Made by a program: the position numbers and the translations under genes. Below, one piece after another: positions 1 to 8,013 of a DNA stretch of 64,000 nucleotides. Source of the DNA: Candidatus Peribacter sp. GTDB taxonomy: Bacteria > Patescibacteriota > Gracilibacteria > Peribacterales > Peribacteraceae. Position 1 is the stretch's first letter; the number at the start of each line of letters is the position of its first letter. Below the pieces are notes generated by a model. The model made no database searches. It was not told the origin of the DNA and was given only the letters and a program-made list of their open reading frames with translations. The stretch spans positions 1 through 64,000 of the forward strand of contig JABIBA010000011.1 in the NCBI GenBank assembly GCA_018652955.1. Direction: 5' to 3'.

Positions 1-252
1 ACGCACGTGAATGTTCTCGCTCTCAAAATTCTTACTAAATCCCCATTCATTCTTCTCCTCGCTTGGTACTCCGTAGTTTCCAATAAGCGGATACGTAAAC
101 GTAAGAATCTGACCTCTGTAACTGGGGTCTGTCAGACTTTCTGGATATCCAGACATTCCAGTGTTAAAGACAACTTCTCCATCGGAATCTACTTTTGCAC
201 CAAAAGCCTCTCCTTCGAAAATTGTGCCGTCTGAGAGGATGAGCTGAGCCAT
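1..252 (-). CDS. carA: Carbamoyl-phosphate synthase small chain (partial, N-terminal 84 residues)
   Basis: Minus-strand frame opening with ATG at 252 and running off the left edge with no stop. The visible N-terminus has the CarA signature: a [15 protein letters not shown] start, then [20 protein letters not shown] and [15 protein letters not shown]. This is the N-terminal dimerisation domain of the glutaminase subunit, which supplies ammonia from glutamine to CarB for carbamoyl phosphate (pyrimidine and arginine synthesis). The glutamine amidotransferase domain with its catalytic Cys lies outside the window. pyrE at 37138 belongs to the same pyrimidine pathway. The family call is secure from the conserved blocks. 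Confidence 0.95.
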   Translation of the reverse strand, partial: MAQLILSDGTIFEGEAFGAKVDSDGEVVFNTGMSGYPESLTDPSYRGQILTFTYPLIGNYGVPSEEKNEWGFSKNFESENIHVR

Positions 253-328
253 AGTCGAACAGAGCTTATAGGAAGGGGCGTAAAATGCAAATTTGTCCTT
301 AAAAAGCTATTTAGAAGTATTCTAGTAA

Positions 329-356
329 TTGACATTTTTGCATAATATGATATTCT
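329..356 (+). promoter_or_regulatory. Candidate sigma70-type promoter for the 530 gene
   Basis: TTGACA at 329-334 and TATTCT at 351-356 with a 16-bp spacer. The leader would be about 165 nt, long for this window, and it contains the 382-400 hairpin. Confidence 0.5.
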
Positions 357-381
357 ACTCCACTAATACAGGGTCTTTAAC

Positions 382-400
382 AGCACTGACAGTGCTTTTT
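382..400 (+). terminator. Short hairpin plus T-run in the leader of the 530 gene (attenuator-like)
   Basis: AGCACT (382-387), a 3-nt spacer, AGTGCT (391-396), then T residues to 400. It lies inside the predicted leader, so it could be a weak intrinsic terminator or attenuator. The loop is very tight, so confidence is low. Confidence 0.3.
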
Positions 401-529
401 GCACTGCTTCCCACGAATACTGGTTCCGAAGAACTGGTCCTCATAGTTTATTAATTTCGACTGTTGGGGAACAAGTCGGAGCTGGTAAAGCGTGGGGGGA
501 AACAATCTACAACCTAAGAGGAGGTCGTT

Positions 530-1156
530 ATGCGACACTTACTGAAACTGAGTATTTTTTGTGCCGTCGTCAGTTCGATGGCTACCGGGTCTTCCGCCCA
601 GGCGGCAAAAAAAGACCCCGTCTACAAGATCGTCATACGACACGGAGCGGTCGGATCCAGTTGGAGCGGTCCGAGCGAAAACGATGGAGCAACCCATGAT
701 GTCGAAGGGAGTTCTATCGAAATTCCAATTGTCGACGGAAAGCTGTTTACAGGCGGTCAAGAGCAACTCAAGCAGTTCGGCAAACGAGTGAGACACAGCC
801 GAACAGAAACCCGTCGCGAAGTCATCGCGAAGGCAGACGCTTACGCCAGTAGTCATCGCAGCACGAAGATCGACAACTACACGCGTACGCACACGACCGG
901 AACGGTGCAGCATAACCACTCCGGTACGGTGAATCACAGAACTACGGCGCAACGATGCGGAAGTATCAGCTGCCACTGCAACGGTGGAACCGCGACAAGA
1001 AGCGTGTACAGTTTGGGAGGTCGTATGTATTACGATTGCCCACACAACGGTCGGGTCTGGAGCAACAGCTCGCTCTGGAGGCATAGTGCCTACCGACCTA
1101 ATTCGTACTATAACCGGCACTACTATTGGTACCGGAATGCGTACGTTTGGCGTTAA
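530..1156 (+). CDS. Secreted hypothetical protein, His/Tyr/Trp/Arg-rich, with a Cys cluster
   Basis: 208 residues. The N-terminus is a clear Sec signal peptide (basic MRHLLK, hydrophobic IFCAVVSSMATG, cleavage near SAQA|AKK). The mature part is polar. Around residues 140-160 there is a CGSISCHC cysteine cluster, and the C-terminal 50 residues are rich in His, Tyr, Trp, Arg and Ser. I recognise no family. The start is fixed by a strong SD (AGGAGGT about 6 nt before ATG), unusual in this window. Base composition is richer in GC than most neighbours (33 of 60 in one counted line, 1021-1080). It is flanked by its own promoter and a strong terminator, so it looks monocistronic. A metal-binding or envelope role is possible from composition only. 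Confidence 0.75.
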   Translation: MRHLLKLSIFCAVVSSMATGSSAQAAKKDPVYKIVIRHGAVGSSWSGPSENDGATHDVEGSSIEIPIVDGKLFTGGQEQLKQFGKRVRHSRTETRREVIAKADAYASSHRSTKIDNYTRTHTTGTVQHNHSGTVNHRTTAQRCGSISCHCNGGTATRSVYSLGGRMYYDCPHNGRVWSNSSLWRHSAYRPNSYYNRHYYWYRNAYVWR

Positions 1157-1186
1157 CTCTTCGAGACTTGCTTCTTGCGAGTCTCT

Positions 1187-1216
1187 GGCGTGGATTGTCC
1201 CCTCCACGCCGTTTTT
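1187..1216 (+). terminator. Rho-independent terminator of the 530 gene
   Basis: GGCGTGGA (1187-1194) pairs perfectly with TCCACGCC (1203-1210) and is followed by GTTTTT. A second 6-bp hairpin (GAGACT/AGTCTC, 1163-1185) lies just upstream. Confidence 0.9.
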
Positions 1217-1253
1217 GTACTTAAAACCATACTTTTAAGCTCTTTTTGTCGTA

Positions 1254-1281
1254 TTGACATAATTTATTGATAGTGTATAAT
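1254..1281 (+). promoter_or_regulatory. Consensus promoter for the 1441 gene
   Basis: Exact TTGACA (1254-1259), 16-bp spacer, exact TATAAT (1276-1281). It predicts a leader of about 150 nt carrying the hairpin at 1320-1368. This is the closest match to consensus seen in the window. Confidence 0.85.
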
Positions 1282-1319
1282 AATAGTAGTTGATCCTTCA
1301 CAATTTGTATTCTCTCTAA

Positions 1320-1368
1320 CTGTACTGCATGGAGCGCATTTTTGACGTGCGTTGTGTATGCAGTACAG
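1320..1368 (+). other. Perfect 11-bp stem-loop in the leader of the 1441 gene
   Basis: CTGTACTGCAT (1320-1330) is the exact reverse complement of ATGCAGTACAG (1358-1368), enclosing an inner CGCA/TGCG hairpin. There is no T-run after it, so it is not a terminator. It may stabilise the mRNA or bind a regulator. Confidence 0.6.
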
Positions 1369-1440
1369 GCGAAAAAGCGGTATTTAGTCGACAAAAGTCG
1401 ACGCCGCAGACTCTAGACACTTGATTGAGGAATTCGAACG

Positions 1441-2337
1441 ATGACTACCCCCGCTACCCCCCTGACCGCAGAAGAAATTGCTGAAGCCGCAGCCACCAAG
1501 AAGGCTCGAAAAGTCCAATGGTGTCTCACAGGCATCGCAGTTGCTCTGTTTGTCCTTGCTATCCTTTTTCCGTACTGGAATCGGGCTACATGGCAAACAG
1601 GCAGTGGTACAGTCCTCGGACTGCTTAAGTCCCTGGAATTGTTCCTGATCATAGGAATTTTCGGCTGTATCGCTGGAATCGGTGGGATCAAAATCACCTC
1701 GAGTGATAAGGCCCACATGGAATGGTACGGATCAGTCCTGTTAGGTTTCGGAGCACTGATGATTGGCGCATTTGCCATGTTCAGACTCGTCGGCATCGAC
1801 GAGTTCGCCTCCTATCGACATCTCGTAACCCCCCGTGGTGCGCGAGCGGTCGTTGAGGAACCGGAGCTGACCGACATGGATTGGGACACAGGAATTATTA
1901 CGTTCAAAGTGGACGAAACGTTCCAGTGGGTCACCGTAAACGTCGATTACTTCGACAACGACCCCATGGCTCGCAAGAGCAAAGTGTTCTACCACGTACC
2001 AACTGATGGTAAGTGGAATGTTCCAGATTTCGAAAGAGCTTCACGCGTAGGCGTGTTCTACGGGACCGGCAACGGACCCAGTGGAGAAGTATTCGATCTG
2101 AACAAAGTCGAAATCGCGAAGAGAGAAGCTGCAGCAGCAGAAGCCTCGTTGGCCGATGCAGATGCAGCAACCGCAAAAGCTGTGGAAGATGCTGTGTCAG
2201 TAGCCGTGAGAGCGGCCGAAGACAAAGCAGCAGAAGAAGCAGCAGCAGCAAAGCTCGAAGCAGCCGAGGCTCTTAAAACAGCCGTTGAAGATGCTTTGAA
2301 GGCGGCAGCGTCTAAACCCGCTGCTCCTACGACGTAG
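1441..2337 (+). CDS. Three-TM membrane protein with Ala/Glu-rich C-terminal coiled coil
   Basis: 298 residues. There are hydrophobic segments near residues 27-47, 66-86 and 97-117. A soluble middle region (about 130-210) includes WDTGIITFKVDETFQWVTVNVDYFD. The last 90 residues are a helical stretch rich in Ala, Glu and Lys, typical of a coiled coil. No family recognised. A GAGGA about 10 nt before the ATG supports the start. It shares the higher GC and SD-led expression of the 530 gene, suggesting these two neighbours have a different history from the rest of the window. An envelope location is inferred from the TM segments only. Confidence 0.75.
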   Translation: MTTPATPLTAEEIAEAAATKKARKVQWCLTGIAVALFVLAILFPYWNRATWQTGSGTVLGLLKSLELFLIIGIFGCIAGIGGIKITSSDKAHMEWYGSVLLGFGALMIGAFAMFRLVGIDEFASYRHLVTPRGARAVVEEPELTDMDWDTGIITFKVDETFQWVTVNVDYFDNDPMARKSKVFYHVPTDGKWNVPDFERASRVGVFYGTGNGPSGEVFDLNKVEIAKREAAAAEASLADADAATAKAVEDAVSVAVRAAEDKAAEEAAAAKLEAAEALKTAVEDALKAAASKPAAPTT

Positions 2338-2370
2338 TCGTGTTTGCTCGCAATGTGCGGCGCAAATTGA

Positions 2371-2440
2371 AGGCCCTGGCACTTGTGCCCGGGCCTACCG
2401 GAACAACCTAAACAGCGTTATCGAAAGATGGCGCTGTTTT
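2371..2440 (+). terminator. Double hairpin terminator after the 1441 gene
   Basis: AGGCCC/GGGCCT (2371-2376 with 2391-2396), followed by AAACAGCG (2410-2417) with CGCTGTTT (2432-2439) running into T. The flanking A and T residues would let the second hairpin also stop the convergent minus-strand transcript ending at 2456. Confidence 0.75.
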
Positions 2441-2455
2441 ACTATGTCCTCTTAC

Positions 2456-5400
2456 TTACTCATCATCTTCTATCTTAGCTGTACCAAATGGGTTAGGCCT
2501 TTGTCTCCCAGTACCTGAGGTAGCAGAACTCGATGGTGAGCCAGTGTTTGTTTTCGGAGCATTAGTAGCTGAGCTTGCAGTAGATCCTGTGTTTCTCTTA
2601 GGAGCATTCGTAGCTGCACTAGATGGTGCAGTAGTTACTTTCTTCGCTCCAGAGGTTGCTGAACTTGATGGTGCAGTAGTTACTTTCTTTGCTCCAGAGG
2701 TAGCAGAACTCGATGGTGCTGATGTTACTTTCTTCGCTCCAGAGGTAGCAGAACTCGATGGTGCTGATGTTACTTTCTTCGCTCCAGTAGTTGCAGCGCT
2801 TGATGGTGAAGAAGTTGTTCTCTTAGCACCTGAAGTTGCAGCACTTGATGGTGAAGAAGTTGTTCTCTTCGCTCCAGTAGTTGCAGCACTTGATGGTGAA
2901 GAAGTTGTTCTCTTCGCTCCAGTAGTTGCAGCACTTGATGGTGAAGAAGTTGCGCTCTTAGCACCTGAAGACGGAATCGAACGTGGGCTAGCAGTACTTT
3001 TTGGAGCTACACTTGGTGCTGGAGCAGCTTTTGGACTTGCGGTCTTGCCCCCCTTAGTACCAGGTGCTGGAGCAGCTTTTGGACTAGCGGTCTTGCCCCC
3101 CTTAGTACTTGGTGCTGGAGCAGCTTTTGGACTAGCGGTTTTACCTCCCTTAGTACTTGGTGCTGGAGCTGCTTTTGGACTAGCGGTTTTACCTCCCTTA
3201 GTACTAGGTGCTGGAGCTGCTTTTGGACTAGCGGTTTTACCTCCCTTGGTACTAGGTGCTGGAGCTGCTTTTGGACTAGCAGTTTTACCTCCTCCTGTAC
3301 CACCTGTTGCTCCTGATCCTCCTGGAGAACCTGCTGGAATATCTGGAGGAACATCACTTCCCCATGAGAAAATTCGCTGCCAAAGACTCGCTTTATTTGC
3401 ACCTTCTGCATCCATAAGAGCCATAGTCTCTGGGTTTCCTTCCATAAAGAACACGTGGTTAAATGGATAACCTGCAGTTGGAATTGTGGACTCGCGTGTT
3501 TCTAAGAATCGAATAAAGAAGAGTAGCGCATCCATATTTTTCTTGCGCTCAGCATCAGTTCCTACTCGGAGTTTTTTAACGAGCTTGAAAATTTCTGGGA
3601 ACTTATTTTTCATTTCCTTGTCTGTCATTACGATATCTCCTTTCATAATTCCTACAAAACTAGGGTCCATAAGTACCTCTCTTTTTACACCCATGTTTTC
3701 TAGGAGACGTTCATGCAATCTATTTTCCATGTACTTCTCTCTGATGTACGCGTATCCCAATCCTGCATCTCCGTACATTCCACCTGGAATATCTAAGTGC
3801 AGCAATTCTCTTTTTGCCATCTGTCCACGCTCTGTAAAGAACTTTTCCATAGTGAGATATAACGCATCTCCTATTTCTTCTTCTGTAGCGTCGTGACCAA
3901 AGTGATTTAGGAATTCGTAATAATCGATAGGAAGCTCTGGTGGATTTCCATCAGGATTATTTCTGTATACTCTCCACTTGTTATAGAAATCTAGCGTCTG
4001 ATCCACAGGAACCTGACCCATAAGAGCAAGCGACAGCTGCTCTTTTTGTGGAGTAAGCTCATCGAACTGTCCTGGGGCACCTTTTACTTCTCGTAGTTCA
4101 CGAAGCCAGTAATTAGCAAGTGTGCGTTCCTTTGGATCTAAGAGTGACTCTCTTCCGAGCATTTTATCGTATGCATCGAGTGCAGAATCCCAATACGCTC
4201 TTCCTTTACTGTGCTGTTGGTACATACCCACTGCAGCACCACCAACAAGGAGGAACTTCCACATTTTCATCTTTCCTTTAAATACACCATTCATCAATCC
4301 ACGTGCAGCAACAATTGCTGTGACCCACATAAGAGAAGATCCAAGTGGATGTGAAGAGAAGTCTTTCATATATTCCCAAGACCCTGACATAAATTCCTCA
4401 GCTTTCTGGGTTACGGTCATGTCTTCTTTAAAGTCTACGATCTGCCTGTTGCTCTCTGTCATAATTGCCTCGTAGTCTGTAAGGCTTTTAGACACTAGAG
4501 CTAGGGCTGCATCGGTATTCTCAATAGACATAAGAGGCTTTGGCTTTCCTTTTGTCTTCTTCTCTTCCGCTGTTAATACGTAATGCCACTCCAGAGATCG
4601 CAAGAAGATAAAGTTAGAGCTCTCGCGCACTGTTGGCATGTGTTCATTCAAAAATACATACGCATCTGCTGGGCGTCTTGGCCATTGAGCAGCAGACGGT
4701 ACAAATGTTACCGGTTCATCGCTTGGCATTACCTTGCCTACGGAATCTCTACGGACACCTGTACGTGAATCGATATATTTCTGACGAGTTTTTTCTCCTA
4801 TCTCAACACCAAATTGACTAAGAGTTTCTGTTGGACCGTATTTAGAGACTGAAATGTCTGTAAAGATACCACCGGTACGCTTGCTTAGACTTCTTTTGTC
4901 TCTCGCCTTCCTTAATAGGTCGGTGTCAGAAGAGAATTTTGCCGCAGTAACATCTTGTGTACCTTGGCTAAGAAGCGTTAAGTATTCCCTTCGTGTAAGC
5001 ACATCGTCTAGTGTTGTTTTTCTTGCTCTATCAGAAGCGAATTCCATTTCTTTGCCTTTCACACGAATTCCAAACCTCTTCATGTCTTTTTGTATTTTTT
5101 GCTGAATATGTCTCATCCAAGCCATGTTTACTACTGCAAAGAGTGAATTATCTACTTCTTTACCAGAACGGAAATTTATTCGTGCATCTCCTACTATTGA
5201 AGAATACCGGCTTCCAAGTTTTTGGACGTAGTTCGGGTCTGTGCCATCATTAGGTAGAATGCTTTCTTGAATTTCTACTGGTAAAAATGACTGGAGAAAT
5301 GCTCCCATCTTTGTAGGATCTGACCCATATTTTTCCATAAATTGGAATGGATCTGCTGGGTCAATATCCTTAAGTTCTATCTTTGAATAATCTGGTGACT

Positions 5401-5692
5401 CTCCAGGCGGGACCTTGGTATCAACCATTCCATTAAGGAGTAGTGCGATCATGTATGGCCTCTCTGGTGACTGGCTCGTAAACTCAGGGAACTGTGTACG
5501 CATTAGTGGCTTATCGTAAAAGTCTAACGCTGCCTGCAAGTCTGTGTTGTTTTCGAGCTTCTCGTGATTGCGTACAACTTCGTACACATCCTTGAGTGAC
5601 TCTGGTCCACTTCCCATTTTTCCTGCAAATCGACATAGTCTCTTCTCAGAGAACATGTTCATTGGCCGGTTATATAGAAAAGTATTTCGCAT
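2456..5692 (-). CDS. Giant hypothetical protein (1078 aa) with two Pro/Ser/Ala tandem-repeat tails
   Basis: Roughly residues 1-770 are ordered and mixed helical, interrupted by a hydrophobic segment near 455-495 (WVTAIVAARGLMNGVF then KFLLVGGAAVGMY). The C-terminal 280 residues are low complexity: six copies of a 16-residue unit (GGKTASPKAAPAPSTK) followed by about ten copies of a 15-residue unit (type RTTSSPSSAATTGAK), then an acidic end. I recognise no family. The start lies 2 bp after the stop of the 746-residue gene upstream, so the two are almost certainly co-transcribed and translationally coupled. The basic Pro-rich tail resembles flexible wall-spanning or nucleic-acid-associated linkers, but its function is unknown. 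Confidence 0.8.
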   Translation of the reverse strand: MRNTFLYNRPMNMFSEKRLCRFAGKMGSGPESLKDVYEVVRNHEKLENNTDLQAALDFYDKPLMRTQFPEFTSQSPERPYMIALLLNGMVDTKVPPGESPDYSKIELKDIDPADPFQFMEKYGSDPTKMGAFLQSFLPVEIQESILPNDGTDPNYVQKLGSRYSSIVGDARINFRSGKEVDNSLFAVVNMAWMRHIQQKIQKDMKRFGIRVKGKEMEFASDRARKTTLDDVLTRREYLTLLSQGTQDVTAAKFSSDTDLLRKARDKRSLSKRTGGIFTDISVSKYGPTETLSQFGVEIGEKTRQKYIDSRTGVRRDSVGKVMPSDEPVTFVPSAAQWPRRPADAYVFLNEHMPTVRESSNFIFLRSLEWHYVLTAEEKKTKGKPKPLMSIENTDAALALVSKSLTDYEAIMTESNRQIVDFKEDMTVTQKAEEFMSGSWEYMKDFSSHPLGSSLMWVTAIVAARGLMNGVFKGKMKMWKFLLVGGAAVGMYQQHSKGRAYWDSALDAYDKMLGRESLLDPKERTLANYWLRELREVKGAPGQFDELTPQKEQLSLALMGQVPVDQTLDFYNKWRVYRNNPDGNPPELPIDYYEFLNHFGHDATEEEIGDALYLTMEKFFTERGQMAKRELLHLDIPGGMYGDAGLGYAYIREKYMENRLHERLLENMGVKREVLMDPSFVGIMKGDIVMTDKEMKNKFPEIFKLVKKLRVGTDAERKKNMDALLFFIRFLETRESTIPTAGYPFNHVFFMEGNPETMALMDAEGANKASLWQRIFSWGSDVPPDIPAGSPGGSGATGGTGGGKTASPKAAPAPSTKGGKTASPKAAPAPSTKGGKTASPKAAPAPSTKGGKTASPKAAPAPSTKGGKTASPKAAPAPGTKGGKTASPKAAPAPSVAPKSTASPRSIPSSGAKSATSSPSSAATTGAKRTTSSPSSAATTGAKRTTSSPSSAATSGAKRTTSSPSSAATTGAKKVTSAPSSSATSGAKKVTSAPSSSATSGAKKVTTAPSSSATSGAKKVTTAPSSAATNAPKRNTGSTASSATNAPKTNTGSPSSSATSGTGRQRPNPFGTAKIEDDE
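2513..2960 (-). repeat. 45-bp coding tandem repeat, about ten degenerate copies
   Basis: Encodes the 15-residue Ser/Thr/Ala/Lys units at the end of the 1078-residue protein. Neighbouring copies are nearly identical at the DNA level, indicating recent expansion or homogenisation. Confidence 0.85.
3015..3302 (-). repeat. 48-bp coding tandem repeat, six copies
   Basis: Encodes GGKTASPKAAPAPSTK units. Copies differ mainly at synonymous sites. Contiguous repeats without spacers and an open frame throughout rule out a CRISPR array. Confidence 0.9.
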
Positions 5693-5694
5693 GA

Positions 5695-7935
5695 TTAGAT
5701 TTCTGAATTAAGGAAGGCCCACGCCCCTTTTCCTACTCCTTTAACTGTTCTTGCAGGATAGGTAATCGGGTTGAGCTTAGAACCTTCTCCAAGGAAGACA
5801 TTTTTTGCACGATTTACGGTAAAGTCTTTTGTCCAATTGTATGTAGCTGCTGTTGCCCTGCGAACTCTGTTACACCTTCCTGCAGCTTCTGCAATTGCAC
5901 TGTTTGCTCTTTCTGTATATGTAGAAGGCACTTCGTTGTGCATAAGTAATCGAAAAAGTCGTTGCTTGCGGTTACGCTCTCCTTGTCCTTTGCGTACTTG
6001 GCGCTGGTCTTCACTTTCTGGTTCTCTTGCGAAGTCTCGCTCCACTTGTTCTGCGTGCTTACTTGTAAGTAAGTTTGTAATAATGCGCATTTGGTTTTGG
6101 TAATACGTTGTATTACGCAAATGGATTGGACTACCAGTGTTATCTTTAAGAGATCGCATTGCTGCGAATGCTGTAATCAATCGAGGGTAAGAAAGCTCTG
6201 ACCACTTTGGAGTAGCATCCCTACCTCGTCCTCCTAACCATTTTATTCTCCGTGTACCTGAGGTTGATGCACCAATAGCATCTGACTCGGCAAGTTTACA
6301 GATAATGCTTTGAGGACTTCCGTGACCAATATTGTGACCAATATTACCTGCCTTCTCTCCAAGTCTCTGATCCCTTCCGATAAGGTCATCAACAGCCTCG
6401 TCTTTTGCATCGTGCTCTTCTTTATTCATTTCGTTTCGTGCATAGCGAGTGTGAGTCGCCTCTTCTGATCTACGAGCATCCAGTCTCTGTACTTGTCTGT
6501 TATGTGTATCAAATACTTTAAGTACTGCTTCGCGACCAGTGAGTTGATCTGGGTTATCTCCAGCATTATCAATCGCTGTTCTTCGTGATGCGATATCCGC
6601 ATCGTATTCACTCGCAGATGAGCGAAGTGTAAGCACTGTTCGCAATTGATTTGCAATAACATCTGGAGTACGTGCTTTAGTAAATGCAGTATCTAGCGGA
6701 GAAACTCCAGCTCCAATTCCACCAGGGAACATGGCAAGAACCTCCATTCCAGAACCAGATGCTTTTCGATCTTCAACAGTACGAATGTCTTCTATAACTG
6801 ATGCCAGAACACTACTATAACGCTGCATTTTTTGATTAATTTCCTCTAACTCTCTTTTTTTATCTCTTAACTGAGCATTAAAGCTCGAAATTTGTGAAGA
6901 TCTTATTGCTGGATCTGCACTAACATCAAAGCCAGTTACTCCAATACTATCCATATTTATAGGTGTACCATTTACTGCAGCAGCAAGGTTAGATATATCG
7001 TCATTTACTCCTGCTATACCTAGAGGCTTTGTTCCAACAGCTCCCCAATCTGCAATACCTCCTAGCTCTGGCATGTCTACCGACTGCAATCTTTCAATAG
7101 CTGCTGCTATATTTTTCTCTTCGACAAGTTCGTTCATTTCTGTCTGTTTCAAACTCGTATCCGGTGGAGCAATAGCCTTACGTACTTCTGCATTTTTTAA
7201 TACCAATTGCGTTGCCTCTTCTACATTTATTGAACTTACTTGCTCATCACTTAGCAGAGTTTTTGTATTATGACGAAGAAGTACCTGCCATAGTTTTTTT
7301 CCAGATGGCGTAATCGAGTCCGCAATAGCTGCTGCATCTGCAGGAGCTAAAGGGTGCGTTGGAAGCTCTGGAGGATGGGTAATTCCCGCCTCTCCGATTG
7401 GCACATTTGTAAGACTTTTAATAAGCTCATCTCTATCTTGAATTCTATTCAACCAAAATGAATGAGAAAGGTCTATCTTACTTTTTCTGTTTGTTGCTCC
7501 AATGTTAATTGTAGGTCTGTGATTAGTTTTTAATAGATCTCGACTTTCATGTACTCGTGCAAAAATATCTGCAGGAATCGCTCTTCGTACTGCTGCAGCA
7601 AATTCTTTAGTCTGTCTCTGCAGACGCTCAGCAGCGCCACCTGCAGGAAGTGCCTCTTCTTGCTTTCTTACTTCTGAAAGTTCAGTAACAAGGTCACCTT
7701 GTATCTGACGCTCAACATCTGCAGCTATCCCTCCATCTAGCTTAGGAGTTAGACCCCTGATTACGTTTCCAGCAACCGTTGCATCATTAGTGGGTCCAGA
7801 AAATAACTGCTGCACATGAGTAGCTGTAATACCAACTATGTTCTTCAGCATTTCAGCTTCTTGCTTTTGCACAACATCAGCTACTCGTGGATCGAGCTTC
7901 TGCCAGTCGCCTTGATTTCCTTCGTTTATAACCAT
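5695..7935 (-). CDS. Large hypothetical cytoplasmic protein (746 aa), helical, middle gene of a three-gene block
   Basis: No family recognised. The sequence is hydrophilic and largely helical. A probable coiled coil lies near residues 345-390 (SSFNAQLRDKKRELEEINQK) and charged helical stretches follow between about 480 and 660. No signal peptide or TM segment is evident. The initiator ATG follows an A-rich leader without an SD. It sits 78 bp after the acidic 440-residue gene and 2 bp before the 1078-residue gene, all minus strand, suggesting one transcript and possibly one complex. Confidence 0.8.
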   Translation of the reverse strand: MVINEGNQGDWQKLDPRVADVVQKQEAEMLKNIVGITATHVQQLFSGPTNDATVAGNVIRGLTPKLDGGIAADVERQIQGDLVTELSEVRKQEEALPAGGAAERLQRQTKEFAAAVRRAIPADIFARVHESRDLLKTNHRPTINIGATNRKSKIDLSHSFWLNRIQDRDELIKSLTNVPIGEAGITHPPELPTHPLAPADAAAIADSITPSGKKLWQVLLRHNTKTLLSDEQVSSINVEEATQLVLKNAEVRKAIAPPDTSLKQTEMNELVEEKNIAAAIERLQSVDMPELGGIADWGAVGTKPLGIAGVNDDISNLAAAVNGTPINMDSIGVTGFDVSADPAIRSSQISSFNAQLRDKKRELEEINQKMQRYSSVLASVIEDIRTVEDRKASGSGMEVLAMFPGGIGAGVSPLDTAFTKARTPDVIANQLRTVLTLRSSASEYDADIASRRTAIDNAGDNPDQLTGREAVLKVFDTHNRQVQRLDARRSEEATHTRYARNEMNKEEHDAKDEAVDDLIGRDQRLGEKAGNIGHNIGHGSPQSIICKLAESDAIGASTSGTRRIKWLGGRGRDATPKWSELSYPRLITAFAAMRSLKDNTGSPIHLRNTTYYQNQMRIITNLLTSKHAEQVERDFAREPESEDQRQVRKGQGERNRKQRLFRLLMHNEVPSTYTERANSAIAEAAGRCNRVRRATAATYNWTKDFTVNRAKNVFLGEGSKLNPITYPARTVKGVGKGAWAFLNSEI

Positions 7936-8013
7936 GTATTTTTTTTGTGTTAAATCTAACTATTGTAGCAGAAAAAGCACTTTTTCTCAATAAGTGTTAC
8001 TAACTACAAATAC

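Noticed and set aside
539-1207. 222-residue minus-strand frame opposite the secreted 530 gene
   Set aside because: Runs through the strong plus-strand terminator; the plus frame has a signal peptide and SD.
3015-3302. Regular repeats suggestive of a CRISPR array
   Set aside because: Contiguous 48-bp units without unique spacers, in frame inside a protein gene; no cas genes in the window.
2544-3470. 308-residue plus-strand open frame opposite the repeat tail of the 1078-aa gene
   Set aside because: Its Ala/Leu/Val/Pro repeats are the antisense image of the tandem repeats; it has no own promoter or plausible domain.
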